This document shows, one piece after another, positions 42,385 through 51,744 of a stretch of DNA of 64,000 nucleotides. Origin of the DNA: Pusillimonas sp. UBA3987 (GTDB lineage Bacteria > Pseudomonadota > Gammaproteobacteria > Burkholderiales > Burkholderiaceae_B); assembly GCA_002384935.1 (NCBI GenBank), contig DGCD01000017.1:136778-200777 (forward strand). The letters run 5' to 3'. Each line of letters begins with the position of its first letter. The stretch's first letter is position 1. Under the pieces are notes generated by a model, which saw only the letters and a list, made by a program, of their open reading frames with translations, searched no databases and had not been told where the DNA came from. Both the position numbers and the translations under genes were made by a program.

Positions 42385-43971
42385 TTATTTGCGCGCCAGT
42401 ATATCGGCCACAATTTGCCCGGAACCACCACCCAAACCTGGCCCAGGATGGGTAGAGGCGCCAATGTGGTACACATTTTTATAAGGCGTACGATGTCCGC
42501 GCGCGCCGGAGCTGCCGGCAAAAGGCCGTAACCAAAAGAATTGATCGGGCGAGCATACGCCGGAATAAGGGTCACCACCCACCAAATTGCAGTTCATGGC
42601 TTCCAAATCGCCAGGTGAAAACGCCTTACGACCAATAATTAATTCGCCCAGCCCAGGCAACACCGTTTCAATACGCTTTTGAATTCGATCGGCCATGGCC
42701 TCGCGCACGGTTTCATTCCAGCGCCCGTCGGACGGCACCTGAATTTCACCCGCAGCGTCGCCCTTCAGCCGTGAAGGCATGTCTTGCAGTTGCAGCCATA
42801 GAATCCATTTACCCTCTGGTGCCCGGCCGGCATCAACCGCAACGGGCTGGCCAATGGCGATGGTGGGGAAGCGCGGCAACAAACCATTATTGGCTTCCAC
42901 CACAGACAGCGCTACGTTCTCCATGCTTTCGGTTAAGTGCACCAAAGGCACTTTCAACATTTCAGGATCACGCCAAGGCGCAGGCCCGTTCAAGGCAAAA
43001 TGCACCTGCATACAACCGCGCCCGAAGTGATAACCCTTGGCGCGCTGGTTGAGTTTCTGCGGTATGTTGGGCAACAACCGCTCGTAAAGCTGAGGTGGCG
43101 TGACATTACAAACCACTGCTTCGCCGGCCTGGTACGCTTGGCCATTAGCCACTACGCCCGTAGCCTTTGAACCGCTTACGGTAACCGACTCGACCTCTGT
43201 GCCGGTTAAAACCTGCCCACCCCGCTGCTCAATAAAGGTTTGCAGGGCCTCTACCAAACGCTGGCCACCGCCTTTTACCACCGGCATGCCTCCGGCAACA
43301 ACTGCGGCGAAGGTAAGTTTGCCCATTAAGGCGGCGCCGGCATCGTCGGGGCCCAAGCCGGAATGCAGCACCCAGGGGCTCATCATGGCGCGGGTGATGT
43401 CAGACTTCAACTCGCGATACGACCAGCGCCGGAATGATTCCACCGATTCCGACGTAAATTGCAACAAACCGTCGAGCCCGCGCTTACGCCATTCAGAAAA
43501 GAACAAACGCATTACCTTACCACTGTAAGGAGAGTGACCGAGCAAACCGAATGTCAGTGCGGCATCTTGCTCGAACAGTTTGGCCGCCATTGCGCCAAAC
43601 GCGTCCCCGTCGCCCGGCGCAATGGCATTAATGCGTTTTACGCTGTCTTCGATATCCTGCTTTAAGGCCAACAACTGACCGTCGGGTGTGGCGATACCCG
43701 TGGTGTATTCGTTGGCCACGAACTCAACACCCAACGCAGCCAGATCATCTTTCAGCTCGGCATACGCGCCGCCGCCCATAAAAAGCGGATACCACGACGA
43801 CAACACCTCGTGCGTAAAGCCAGGAAACAACGTTTCAGTGCGAATACAGCCGCCGAGCCGATCGTTACGCTCGAGCACTAAAACCGACTTTCCCCGTTTG
43901 GCTAAAAGGGCGGCGCACGCCAACGAATTCATGCCCCCACCCACCACAATGATCTGGGCTTGATTACTCAT
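42385..43971 (-). CDS. Phytoene-desaturase-like FAD-dependent oxidoreductase (first copy)
   Basis: 528 residues. It has an N-terminal FAD-binding Rossmann motif IIVVGGGMNSLACAALLAKRG with VLERNDRLGG, a central substrate domain, and a C-terminal FAD segment with NVYHIGASTHPGPGLGGGSG. This is the CrtI/pyridine nucleotide-disulfide-like NAD(P)/FAD family, often acting on fatty or polyisoprenoid substrates, but many members have no known reaction. A homologue (50160-51707) lies in the same cluster on the other side of the ABC importer genes. It starts 9 nt after the cyclase-family gene stops, in one transcript. Confidence 0.85.
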   Translation of the reverse strand: MSNQAQIIVVGGGMNSLACAALLAKRGKSVLVLERNDRLGGCIRTETLFPGFTHEVLSSWYPLFMGGGAYAELKDDLAALGVEFVANEYTTGIATPDGQLLALKQDIEDSVKRINAIAPGDGDAFGAMAAKLFEQDAALTFGLLGHSPYSGKVMRLFFSEWRKRGLDGLLQFTSESVESFRRWSYRELKSDITRAMMSPWVLHSGLGPDDAGAALMGKLTFAAVVAGGMPVVKGGGQRLVEALQTFIEQRGGQVLTGTEVESVTVSGSKATGVVANGQAYQAGEAVVCNVTPPQLYERLLPNIPQKLNQRAKGYHFGRGCMQVHFALNGPAPWRDPEMLKVPLVHLTESMENVALSVVEANNGLLPRFPTIAIGQPVAVDAGRAPEGKWILWLQLQDMPSRLKGDAAGEIQVPSDGRWNETVREAMADRIQKRIETVLPGLGELIIGRKAFSPGDLEAMNCNLVGGDPYSGVCSPDQFFWLRPFAGSSGARGHRTPYKNVYHIGASTHPGPGLGGGSGQIVADILARK

Positions 43972-43980
43972 AATTTAACC

Positions 43981-44760
43981 TTAAGGCACCAATGCCAATA
44001 CACGTAACGGGCTACCCGACCCACCTTTGATCTTCAGCGGTGCAGCCACAATAATGGCACCCGTTGGCGGCAACTGATCCAGATTATTCAAGCATTGCAA
44101 ACCGTATTTGTTGGCGCCGTGCATGAGCGTGTGACAAGGATACGGCATGGGCCAACCGAACGACTGCCCGGCATCGGTGTTAATGGTTTCCACACCGAAA
44201 CCCAGTACATCGCGCTCTTTAATCATCCACTCAACCGCTTCCTGCGATGGGCCAGGCGTGTGTGCGCCGTCTTCCTTCACGTTGGCGTAGGAGGCCGGAT
44301 CTTTTTCAAGACGATCAGCCCAGTCGGTGCGAAGCAAAACCCAACTGCCTTTGGGTATCGTGCCGTGCTTTTCTTCCCATTGCTTCAGGAAATCAACGGT
44401 CAGAATCCAGTCGTCGTTTTCCGCAACCTGAGCCGTGGCGTCAACAACGACAGCGGGTGCAATAAATTTCTTAGGATCGATTGAGTCTACCGTGTTGTTG
44501 GGCTGATCTTTGCCGGTAACCCAGTGAATGGGAGCGTCGAAATGGGTGCCGGTATGCTCGCCACAGGTAAAGTTATTCCAGTACCAGGCCGGGCCCGCAT
44601 CGTTGTACTGGGAGATCGTCTCCATTTTGAATGCCGTGACCTGACCGAATTGCGGCGGCAGTTGCAGCGCGGGAAAATCGGACGACAAAGTGTGGGTAAG
44701 ATCAACGACCTTGAAGTTGCCGGTGGCCAATTGAGCCAGGCTGTTTGTATCGGTACTCAT
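43981..44760 (-). CDS. Cyclase-family hydrolase (kynurenine formamidase-like)
   Basis: 259 residues of the cyclase family PF04199. The metal-binding signature HTGTHFDAPIHW is present at about 72-83, along with VVDLTHTLSSDFPA near the start and the downstream HTPGPSQEAVEW. Members are metal-dependent hydrolases such as kynurenine formamidase or ring-opening enzymes for cyclic amides and enols. The substrate here is unknown. It is placed between the ABC importer genes and the first flavoenzyme gene, consistent with hydrolysis of an imported compound. Confidence 0.88.
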   Translation of the reverse strand: MSTDTNSLAQLATGNFKVVDLTHTLSSDFPALQLPPQFGQVTAFKMETISQYNDAGPAWYWNNFTCGEHTGTHFDAPIHWVTGKDQPNNTVDSIDPKKFIAPAVVVDATAQVAENDDWILTVDFLKQWEEKHGTIPKGSWVLLRTDWADRLEKDPASYANVKEDGAHTPGPSQEAVEWMIKERDVLGFGVETINTDAGQSFGWPMPYPCHTLMHGANKYGLQCLNNLDQLPPTGAIIVAAPLKIKGGSGSPLRVLALVP

Positions 44761-44868
44761 ACTTTCTCCTTTAGTTGAAACCTAAATTATCTAAACGATA
44801 ATTTCGCATGATTTGATCGAAATATCAAACCTGTTCTTTGTGCGAAAAGCGCCTGAATTCAATAAAAA

Positions 44869-45696
44869 TCAGACTTGATTCAATTTAATGCTGTCGAACC
44901 AGCCATCGTCAATCTCCGGCAAAGGAATGGCATCAATCAGTGTTCGGGTGATTTCGCTTTGAGGCGCATTGAAAACCTGTTCACACTGGCCAGCCTCAAC
45001 AATTTCTCCCCGGTTCAAGACCATTATTTGCGAGCAGACGGTACGAATAACAGACAGGTCGTGGCTAATAAACGCGATAGTCAGGTTCATGTCGGCCGCC
45101 AGCCCCCTGAGCAGGCTCAGCACCTGCGCCTGCGAAGAGACATCAAGCCCGGACACGATCTCATCCGCCAAAATGAAAGCCGGATTCAGGGCAACGGCAC
45201 GGGCAATTCCCACCCGCTGGCGCTGCCCGCCCGATAGCTCATGCGGATATCGTTTCGCAAAGGCACTCGACAAACCCACCCGCTCGAGTGCCTCGAGCGC
45301 TTGTTTCTCCGCTGCACCAATGCCATAGCGCTTCATCGGCGATGCCACAATGCGACCCACCGTATGGCGCGGGTTCAACGAAGACATGGGATCCTGAAAA
45401 ATCATTTGCAGATCACGCCTTAAAGGCTTCAGTTGGGCCTCATCAAGATGCGAAATATCTTCATCGCGAAACAAAACCTGCCCCGAGGTCACGCCAAGCA
45501 AGCGGACCAGAACACGCCCCAGGGTTGATTTCCCTGAACCGCTTTCACCCACAATCCCCGTGATCTCACCGGCAGGCAGGTCAAAAGAAAGCCCTTTCAG
45601 AATTTCAATACGCGGGGCTGCGCCAAAAAGCGGCTTGCGCGTCATGTCGGGTAAAGAAAGGTGCAAATCACGCACACGAAACAATGGGTCAGCCAT
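44869..45696 (-). CDS. Peptide/opine-type ABC transporter ATP-binding protein (OppF/DppF-like)
   Basis: 275 residues from ATG 45696, which overlaps the preceding gene by 8 nt; a longer frame to 45726 is less likely. Walker A is GESGSGKST, the signature LSGGQRQRVGIARA, Walker B ILADEIVSGLD and the H-loop FISHDLSVI. The N-terminal insertion (KPLFGAAPRIEILKG) is typical of the F-type subunit of peptide importers. It supplies ATP hydrolysis at the inner membrane. It is the last transporter gene of the cluster. Confidence 0.92.
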   Translation of the reverse strand: MADPLFRVRDLHLSLPDMTRKPLFGAAPRIEILKGLSFDLPAGEITGIVGESGSGKSTLGRVLVRLLGVTSGQVLFRDEDISHLDEAQLKPLRRDLQMIFQDPMSSLNPRHTVGRIVASPMKRYGIGAAEKQALEALERVGLSSAFAKRYPHELSGGQRQRVGIARAVALNPAFILADEIVSGLDVSSQAQVLSLLRGLAADMNLTIAFISHDLSVIRTVCSQIMVLNRGEIVEAGQCEQVFNAPQSEITRTLIDAIPLPEIDDGWFDSIKLNQV

Positions 45697-46582
45697 TTTT
45701 TCCCTCCTGGCTGTCCGACAGCACAATTTCCTGTTTCAACCGGGCAACCAGTTCGGGCGGCACGGGCTGCAAAAATTCGCCGGGCTGCGTGTAACGCGGT
45801 GTTGCGCCAATAAGCGCACGTGTATAGGGATGCTGCGGATTGGCGAATACATCTTTTGTATCAGCGCTCTCCAGCACCTTGCCGGCGAACAGGACAGTCA
45901 TGGTCTGACTTATTTTGGCCACAACGCCCATGTCGTGCGTCACAAACAAGACAGCGGTACCTGACTCGGCCTGCAATTCACGAATCAAACGTAAAATTTG
46001 TTTTTGTACCGTGACATCAAGCGCCGTTGTAGGCTCATCGGCCACAATCAGCTTAGGGCGCGGCGCGAACGCGGCCGCAATCAGGACCCTTTGGCGCATC
46101 CCACCCGACAGCTCATGTGGGTACGACGACATGACCCGCTTCGGATCACGAATATACACACGCTCCAATAACTCCAGTGCGCGTGCCTGCGCATCTGGTC
46201 CACGCCAGCCCAGGCGCTTGACCAGACGCTCGGTAATCTGCGGCCCTATTCGCCGCGATGGGTTCAACGCAGTGAGCGGATCCTGGGGGATAAGCGAAGC
46301 GGCCGCCGCCACTGTTTGGCGACGCTGCGTCGCCCTGAGCTGGTCAAGGTTTTCGCCTTGTAAAAGTATCTCGCCCGAGGTGACGGCGATATTACGCGGC
46401 AACACGCCCAGCACCGCTTTGCCGATCATGCTTTTGCCTGCGCCGCTTTCTCCGACCAGCGCGCGGACTTCACCCGGCCGGACCGTCAGAGAAACGTCTC
46501 GCAGCAGGCGTCCTGCGCCTCTTAGCGCCACGTTTAAATTCTTTACCTCGAGTATCGGCTGATGAGTGGTTGATTCTTTCAT
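45689..46582 (-). CDS. Peptide/opine-type ABC transporter ATP-binding protein (OppD/DppD-like)
   Basis: 297 residues. Walker A is GESGAGKSM, where Met replaces the usual Thr/Ser after GKS. The signature is LSGGMRQRVLIAAA and Walker B IVADEPTTALD, followed by LFVTHDMGVVA. A C-terminal oligopeptide-binding segment (NPQHPYTRALIGATPR) is present. It forms the heterodimeric ATPase with the next gene and starts 5 nt after the permease gene. Confidence 0.92.
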   Translation of the reverse strand: MKESTTHQPILEVKNLNVALRGAGRLLRDVSLTVRPGEVRALVGESGAGKSMIGKAVLGVLPRNIAVTSGEILLQGENLDQLRATQRRQTVAAAASLIPQDPLTALNPSRRIGPQITERLVKRLGWRGPDAQARALELLERVYIRDPKRVMSSYPHELSGGMRQRVLIAAAFAPRPKLIVADEPTTALDVTVQKQILRLIRELQAESGTAVLFVTHDMGVVAKISQTMTVLFAGKVLESADTKDVFANPQHPYTRALIGATPRYTQPGEFLQPVPPELVARLKQEIVLSDSQEGKNG

Positions 46583-46587
46583 CCCGC

Positions 46588-47463
46588 TTACCTCGATAAT
46601 GGATCAAACTGAGACTTCAAGCCTTCGCCCAACTGGCTGAAGGACAAAACGGTCAGGAACAGCACTACTAGCGGCGCCACCAGCACCCACCAGGCAAAAT
46701 AAATCGAAGCCCGCCCTTCGGCAATCATGCCACCCCATGTAGGCGCGTCGGATGAAATCGACAAATTCACAAAACTTAAAATGGCTTCCACAATAACCGC
46801 CACACCCATTTCAAGTGCCAATAAAGCCACCACAGTCGGGAGAACATTCGGCACGACTTCTCTTACCAACGTGCCCATGCGCGTTGCACCGCCAATTCTT
46901 GCGGAATGTACGTAATCCATGCTGGCTTGCCCCATCGTCTCGGCACGGATAACCCGCGCGAAACGTGTCCAATCGATAATGGCAATCGCCAGGATGACGG
47001 ATGTCAGCCCGGTGCCGAGCACAGCGACCAGCAAAATGGCAAACAGCACCGGAGGAAAAGCCATCCATACATCGATCAGTCGGGATATCACCCGATCGAC
47101 CCAACCGCCGAAATAGCCTGCCAGCAAGCCCAACACAGAACCAAATACGCAGGCTGCCGTAGCTGCGATCAGCGCAACGGTCAGCGCAATTCGGGCACCA
47201 TAGATAATGCGGGACAAGACATCGCGACCCAGGCTGTCCGTGCCCAGGTAATACCCGGCCTCGTAGCCGTCGAACCCGATAGGAGGAAGGCGTCCGAACA
47301 GCAAATCCTGTGTTAGCGGGTTATGCGGCGCGACCCAGGGCGCCAGCAACGCCGCCAGCACCAGCACCAAAAGCCACCCCGCCGAGAGCCAGAGACGAAG
47401 ATTGAACTGACCTGCCCGTACACGAGGTTCCGTGCGCAATAAACTGGATGCTGCTTCAGCCAT
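46588..47463 (-). CDS. ABC transporter permease (DppC/OppC-like)
   Basis: 291 residues with an N-terminal membrane segment (LWLSAGWLLVLVLAALLAPWVAP) and a binding-protein-dependent permease domain. The EAA-like loop YVHSARIGGATRMGTLVREV is at about 183-202. It has about six membrane helices. It overlaps the DppB-like gene by 8 nt and transports the substrate delivered by the Tat-exported binding protein. Confidence 0.92.
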   Translation of the reverse strand: MAEAASSLLRTEPRVRAGQFNLRLWLSAGWLLVLVLAALLAPWVAPHNPLTQDLLFGRLPPIGFDGYEAGYYLGTDSLGRDVLSRIIYGARIALTVALIAATAACVFGSVLGLLAGYFGGWVDRVISRLIDVWMAFPPVLFAILLVAVLGTGLTSVILAIAIIDWTRFARVIRAETMGQASMDYVHSARIGGATRMGTLVREVVPNVLPTVVALLALEMGVAVIVEAILSFVNLSISSDAPTWGGMIAEGRASIYFAWWVLVAPLVVLFLTVLSFSQLGEGLKSQFDPLSR

Positions 47464-48460
47464 GACGCAACCTCGGATTCAGAACGGTATAAAGCAGGTC
47501 GACCACCAGATTGACCAATATAAACAAACACGCAAACATTAATACAATGCCTTGAATAAGCGGCAAATCACGATTGATCACTGCATCAATCGCCATATTT
47601 CCCAATCCCTCATAAGCGAACAGACGCTCGACAATCACCGTGCCACCAATCAGAAATGTGAACTGCACACCGATCAGCGTCAGCGTAGGCAGTGCCGCAT
47701 TGCGCAACGCTTCGCGCAAAATTACCTGGGTCTCGGTAAACCCTCGCACACGTGCCAGCACGGTGTAATCAAGCTGCAGCACCTCCTTGAGGCTTTGCTT
47801 CAGTAGCTGCGAAATGATTGCAGCCAGCGGCAACGCCAAAGCCAGGGCCGGCATCAACATGTGCGCCAGCAGATTCTGCACGACGTCGAAACGCAATCGC
47901 AACAACGCCTCAAACAAATAAAAATGCGTCGTGAAATCGAAGTCCAGCTGTGGCGAAACCCGTCCGGAAATATAAAATACGGGCCACAACACGCCGAACA
48001 ACAAAATAAGCAACAAGCCCCAAAGAAAATCGGGAATTGACAGCGTGGCACCGTTGAATAAATCGACTGCCGCTTCAGCACTTCGACCACGCTCTTTCGC
48101 ACCCCAGATCGCCGTGAAACCGCCAATCAGCAGCGCAATCAACAATGCAAGAATCGACAACTCGAGCGTTGCGGGCAAACGCGCCAACACCAGCTCTGCT
48201 ACCGGCTGCTTCAGCGTAATCGAGGTACCAAAATCGCCTTGAAGCACACCGCCAGCCCAAATAAAGAACTGTTGAATCAAAGGCTTATCGAGACCATACA
48301 ACGCTGTCAAAGCAGCAATGTCAGCCTGCGACGCCCCAGGGGATATCATCATGGCAATCGGATTGCCCGGTGCCACCCGGATAAGAATAAACACCACAAT
48401 GGCTACGCCAAAAAGCGTTAGCAGCATCGTGGCCAGGCGAATGAGAATGGGTTTCAGCAT
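47456..48460 (-). CDS. ABC transporter permease (DppB/OppB-like)
   Basis: 334 residues from ATG 48460 (MLKPILIRLA); the frame extends to 48517 with a TTG but the extension carries no membrane or signal pattern. The PF00528 permease domain has the N-terminal helix LLTLFGVAIVVFILIRVAPGNP, and the EAA loop DYTVLARVRGFTETQVILREA near 238. It pairs with the DppC-like subunit. An attenuator-like hairpin separates it from the binding-protein gene. Confidence 0.9.
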   Translation of the reverse strand: MLKPILIRLATMLLTLFGVAIVVFILIRVAPGNPIAMMISPGASQADIAALTALYGLDKPLIQQFFIWAGGVLQGDFGTSITLKQPVAELVLARLPATLELSILALLIALLIGGFTAIWGAKERGRSAEAAVDLFNGATLSIPDFLWGLLLILLFGVLWPVFYISGRVSPQLDFDFTTHFYLFEALLRLRFDVVQNLLAHMLMPALALALPLAAIISQLLKQSLKEVLQLDYTVLARVRGFTETQVILREALRNAALPTLTLIGVQFTFLIGGTVIVERLFAYEGLGNMAIDAVINRDLPLIQGIVLMFACLFILVNLVVDLLYTVLNPRLRHG

Positions 48461-48481
48461 GAAGAAAACAACGGTGTTGCG

Positions 48482-48515
48482 AAAAAGGCGGGTGGTTTTT
48501 ACGGAACCACCCGCC
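48482..48515 (-). terminator. Attenuator-like hairpin between binding-protein and permease genes
   Basis: Perfect 11-bp arms GGCGGGTGGTT (48487-48497) and AACCACCCGCC (48505-48515), with a T-run on the minus strand (A at 48482-48486). Such hairpins reduce expression of permease genes relative to the binding protein. Confidence 0.78.
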
Positions 48516-48535
48516 AAGGCGTCTGACGTCTTGCT

Positions 48536-50068
48536 TTAAGACGCCGGTTTCATGGATGCGGGTGTTACGTCGCCGGTCGCGGTTGGCGGTACCACCACCT
48601 TGTCGGAATGAATAACCGGCAACACATACTGCAAAATGGGAATAACGTAGCCATTCTCAAGAATGTAGGCACTGACATCTTTCCAGCCCTGTATCCGTTT
48701 GGCCTCATCAGGCTCCGCCCATAATGGCCCGATTTTTTCAATAAGGTCGGGGGTATCCCATACCGAATGGGGTGAAGGGCCGAACATGGCGTGGCCGGTT
48801 GACGTGGTCGGGTCGCCAATAGCGTTACCCCAGTTATAGAACGCAGCGGGCGCGAGTTGATCGGCCGCACGTAACTCGAAGTGCTTGGCAATTTCGTAAA
48901 TTTCAATATCGGCCTCGATACCGACTTTACGCCACATCCCCACAATAGCCTGGATCATTTCGTAATCTTTGGGTTTGAAACCTCGCGTGGTCTGAATCGT
49001 GAATTTCACCGGATTATCGGTTGAATAACCGGAAGCCGCCAGCAACTCCTTGGCTTTTTCCGGGTTGTACTCCATTTTCAGGCTTGGATCGAAAGCGTCG
49101 TATTCAGGCGTTTCCAGCGTGGCCAGCGGCACACCATACCCTCGCAACAGCCGATCAATGATCAATTGCTTGTCGATCGCGTGATGCGCCGCCAGGCGGA
49201 CATTCTTGTCGAGCATGGGGCCAACATCGTTCAGAAAGATCATCCCGACATCGGCAATCGGGAACGCCTCGCCTTTCAGGCCCGGCTTTTCTTTCAGCCT
49301 GTCGAACTCCTCGTAGGGAATTTCCATTGTGACCTGGGCATTGCCGGATTCAATTTCAGCCACACGACTGGCGGCATCGGGAACGAACTTGATCGTTACC
49401 GTTTCAAAGGCAGGCTTGCCACCCCAGTAATCTTCATTGGCAACCAAACGCATGTAAGCACCACGCTCGTAGGCATCGAGCTTGTAGGGGCCTGTCCCGA
49501 TGGGTGCCTTTTCAAAACCCTCGGCCCCCACTTTCTCGTAATATGCCTTGGGCAAAACGTAACCGGTCAGAAACGCCATCCATTTGAAAATGGTGGGTTC
49601 AAACTGCACCACGTCGGCGGTAACGACATTACCATCCACTTTGAAATTGGCCAGGTTCTTCCAGACGAACTGCCCTGGGTTGCCGGTGGCAGGGTCGCCC
49701 GCACGCTGCAAAGACCAGGCAACGTCTTCGGCGGTTAAATCGGAGCCGTCGTGCCATTTCACCCCTTCGCGAACCACCATGCGAACCTTTTTATTGTCGT
49801 CGGTAAAACCCCACTCTGTCAGCAAACCGGGACTGAAGCTGAGATCGGGCTCTTGTTGAATGAAACGATCGAAAACCGAGAGATATAAAGCCTGTAACTT
49901 CGGATTAACGGCTGAAGGGCCGGTGGTTGGATCCCAACTTGGCAGCCCGGTGTTATACGCAATAACCAGATCCTTGCCGCCATTTTGGGCAAAGGCGGGC
50001 ATACCAAGAGCGGAGATACCGGCAGCCGTGATACTGAACTGCAAAAAGTCGCGTCGGGTGTGCTTCAT
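48536..50068 (-). CDS. ABC transporter substrate-binding protein, Tat-exported (SBP family 5)
   Basis: 510 residues, peptide/nickel-type solute-binding protein. The N-terminus has a twin-arginine signal KHTRRDFLQFSITAAG and cleavage near AFA-Q. Family motifs are LLTEWGFTDDNKKVRMVVREGVKWHDG and LTAEDVAWSLQRA (about 105-130). It is periplasmic and first in the five-gene importer cluster. The substrate is not evident from sequence; neighbouring flavoenzymes, cyclase and thiolase point to a carboxylic or amide compound used as carbon source. Confidence 0.93.
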   Translation of the reverse strand: MKHTRRDFLQFSITAAGISALGMPAFAQNGGKDLVIAYNTGLPSWDPTTGPSAVNPKLQALYLSVFDRFIQQEPDLSFSPGLLTEWGFTDDNKKVRMVVREGVKWHDGSDLTAEDVAWSLQRAGDPATGNPGQFVWKNLANFKVDGNVVTADVVQFEPTIFKWMAFLTGYVLPKAYYEKVGAEGFEKAPIGTGPYKLDAYERGAYMRLVANEDYWGGKPAFETVTIKFVPDAASRVAEIESGNAQVTMEIPYEEFDRLKEKPGLKGEAFPIADVGMIFLNDVGPMLDKNVRLAAHHAIDKQLIIDRLLRGYGVPLATLETPEYDAFDPSLKMEYNPEKAKELLAASGYSTDNPVKFTIQTTRGFKPKDYEMIQAIVGMWRKVGIEADIEIYEIAKHFELRAADQLAPAAFYNWGNAIGDPTTSTGHAMFGPSPHSVWDTPDLIEKIGPLWAEPDEAKRIQGWKDVSAYILENGYVIPILQYVLPVIHSDKVVVPPTATGDVTPASMKPAS

Positions 50069-50159
50069 GGTGGGTTCCCTTTTAGTACTTGAATAAATGA
50101 CGATTTACTTTCTATATTAATGTTTGAAGGTTGAAATACCCACTGGTGTTAACCCGAAA

Positions 50160-51707
50160 TCACCCTTTTAAGTCGTGTGCCACCATATAACCTGAGCCGG
50201 CACCTGTACCTGCTCCCGGCCAGACAGCCGCGCCCACCATATGCAGCCCTTTCACTGGGGTATGACCATCAGCAAACCCCAACACCGGACGGAAGAGAAA
50301 GTTTTGAAATAAATGATGTGAACCGCAAATTTGATCGCCCCCAACCAGGTTGGGATTTTCCGCCTCAAGATCGAGCGGTGAAACCACGTGCCGTTTCAAA
50401 ATCAAACCCGATAAACCCGGCGCGTATTGCTCCATTTGCTTTATGACACGATCGGCATAGGCTTCTTTGATCTCATCCCAGTTCTGGCCCTGAATAGCGC
50501 CGGCAGCATCACCCTTTACCTGCGCAGGCAAACAGCGTACCTGAACCCACAACACATGCTGCCCCTGCGGGGCGCGGGAAGGATCGTAGACCGTCGGCTG
50601 GCCCACCACCAGCGCCGGATTATCCGGCAGCAACCCCGCCATGGCTTGTTGATAAGTTTGAGCCAATGTATCGATGGACGGCGCGATATGCACATACGCA
50701 AATTTGCGCAATGCGTTGGCCTGCCAGGCAGGCAAGTCGGACAGTGCCAAATGAATCATCATCGTGCCGGGCGCGTGTCGAAATGCCTTCATCCCCTTGT
50801 CGAATCGCGCATCGCCGCTATCATCGGAAAGCATTTTCAGCAATGCACGCGGTGCCACGTTTGCCAAAACACGATCGGCCTGGCATGCCTCGCCACTGGA
50901 CAGCACGACACCTTGTGCCTGCCCTCGTTCTACCTGAATTGAGGCGACTTCCGCGCCGCAGCGAACCTGCCCGCCGCGCGACTCAATCAGCTTGATCAGC
51001 GATCGTGTCACCGTATCGGCGCCACCTTTGCCGATAACCATGCCCATCGCCTGCCCGCCAAAACTCTCCAGATACGGAAATATGGCTCCGCCCGAAATAT
51101 CCGGTGCGAAATCAAGATGCAAACCCCAGGTTGACAGTGCCGCATGCAACCGCGGGTCGGTGAACGTTTGCTCCACCCAATTCCTGGGAGAAGAAACAAC
51201 CAGACGTTTCAGTTCAAATAAGCCGGTCAGACCCAGACTTCGGAAGATCTGCCAGCCCGCTTTGGTAAGACCGCGCTTTGACATCCGCGCTGAAAGCATC
51301 GTCACCAGTGCACCTGCATTCGCCGGGAACGACTCAAGCCCGGCCTTCCACGCGGCCTTGTCATCGGCATTGGGAATGGTGGACAACGTTTCGTCGATGT
51401 CTGTTGAAACGCCGAAATAGTCGCCATCCGGAAAAACAGAGGCAAAGGGCCGGTTAACCGGCACAAACTCCAAACCGTGCAGGGCCAACGTATCAGCATG
51501 CGCTTTATGAAAGCCCGACCCGGCAAACATGGATAAATTCATGGCCGCAACATCATGACGAAACCCGGGCAGGGTGAGCTCTTCAGTGCGCACGGCGCCA
51601 CCTGGCCGATTCAGGCGTTCAAGCACAACGAGTTCATGCCCGCCCAGGGCCAGCTCCGCAGCGGCGACCAAACCATTGATGCCCGAGCCAATTACAACAA
51701 TTTTCAT
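50160..51707 (-). CDS. Phytoene-desaturase-like FAD-dependent oxidoreductase (second copy)
   Basis: 515 residues, homologous in layout to the protein at 42385-43971. FAD motif IVVIGSGINGLVAAAELALGG, VLERLNRPGGAVRTEEL, then GGADTVTRSLIKLIESRGGQVRCG in the middle and LHMVGAAVWPGAGTGAGSGY near the C-terminus. The reaction is unknown; CrtI-like proteins desaturate or isomerise, but soluble members with other substrates exist. It lies between the thiolase gene (37 nt upstream) and the binding-protein gene. Confidence 0.85.
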   Translation of the reverse strand: MKIVVIGSGINGLVAAAELALGGHELVVLERLNRPGGAVRTEELTLPGFRHDVAAMNLSMFAGSGFHKAHADTLALHGLEFVPVNRPFASVFPDGDYFGVSTDIDETLSTIPNADDKAAWKAGLESFPANAGALVTMLSARMSKRGLTKAGWQIFRSLGLTGLFELKRLVVSSPRNWVEQTFTDPRLHAALSTWGLHLDFAPDISGGAIFPYLESFGGQAMGMVIGKGGADTVTRSLIKLIESRGGQVRCGAEVASIQVERGQAQGVVLSSGEACQADRVLANVAPRALLKMLSDDSGDARFDKGMKAFRHAPGTMMIHLALSDLPAWQANALRKFAYVHIAPSIDTLAQTYQQAMAGLLPDNPALVVGQPTVYDPSRAPQGQHVLWVQVRCLPAQVKGDAAGAIQGQNWDEIKEAYADRVIKQMEQYAPGLSGLILKRHVVSPLDLEAENPNLVGGDQICGSHHLFQNFLFRPVLGFADGHTPVKGLHMVGAAVWPGAGTGAGSGYMVAHDLKG

Positions 51708-51744
51708 ATGTGTCCCCGATTGTTGAAATCAAAGCCAGCAGCAC

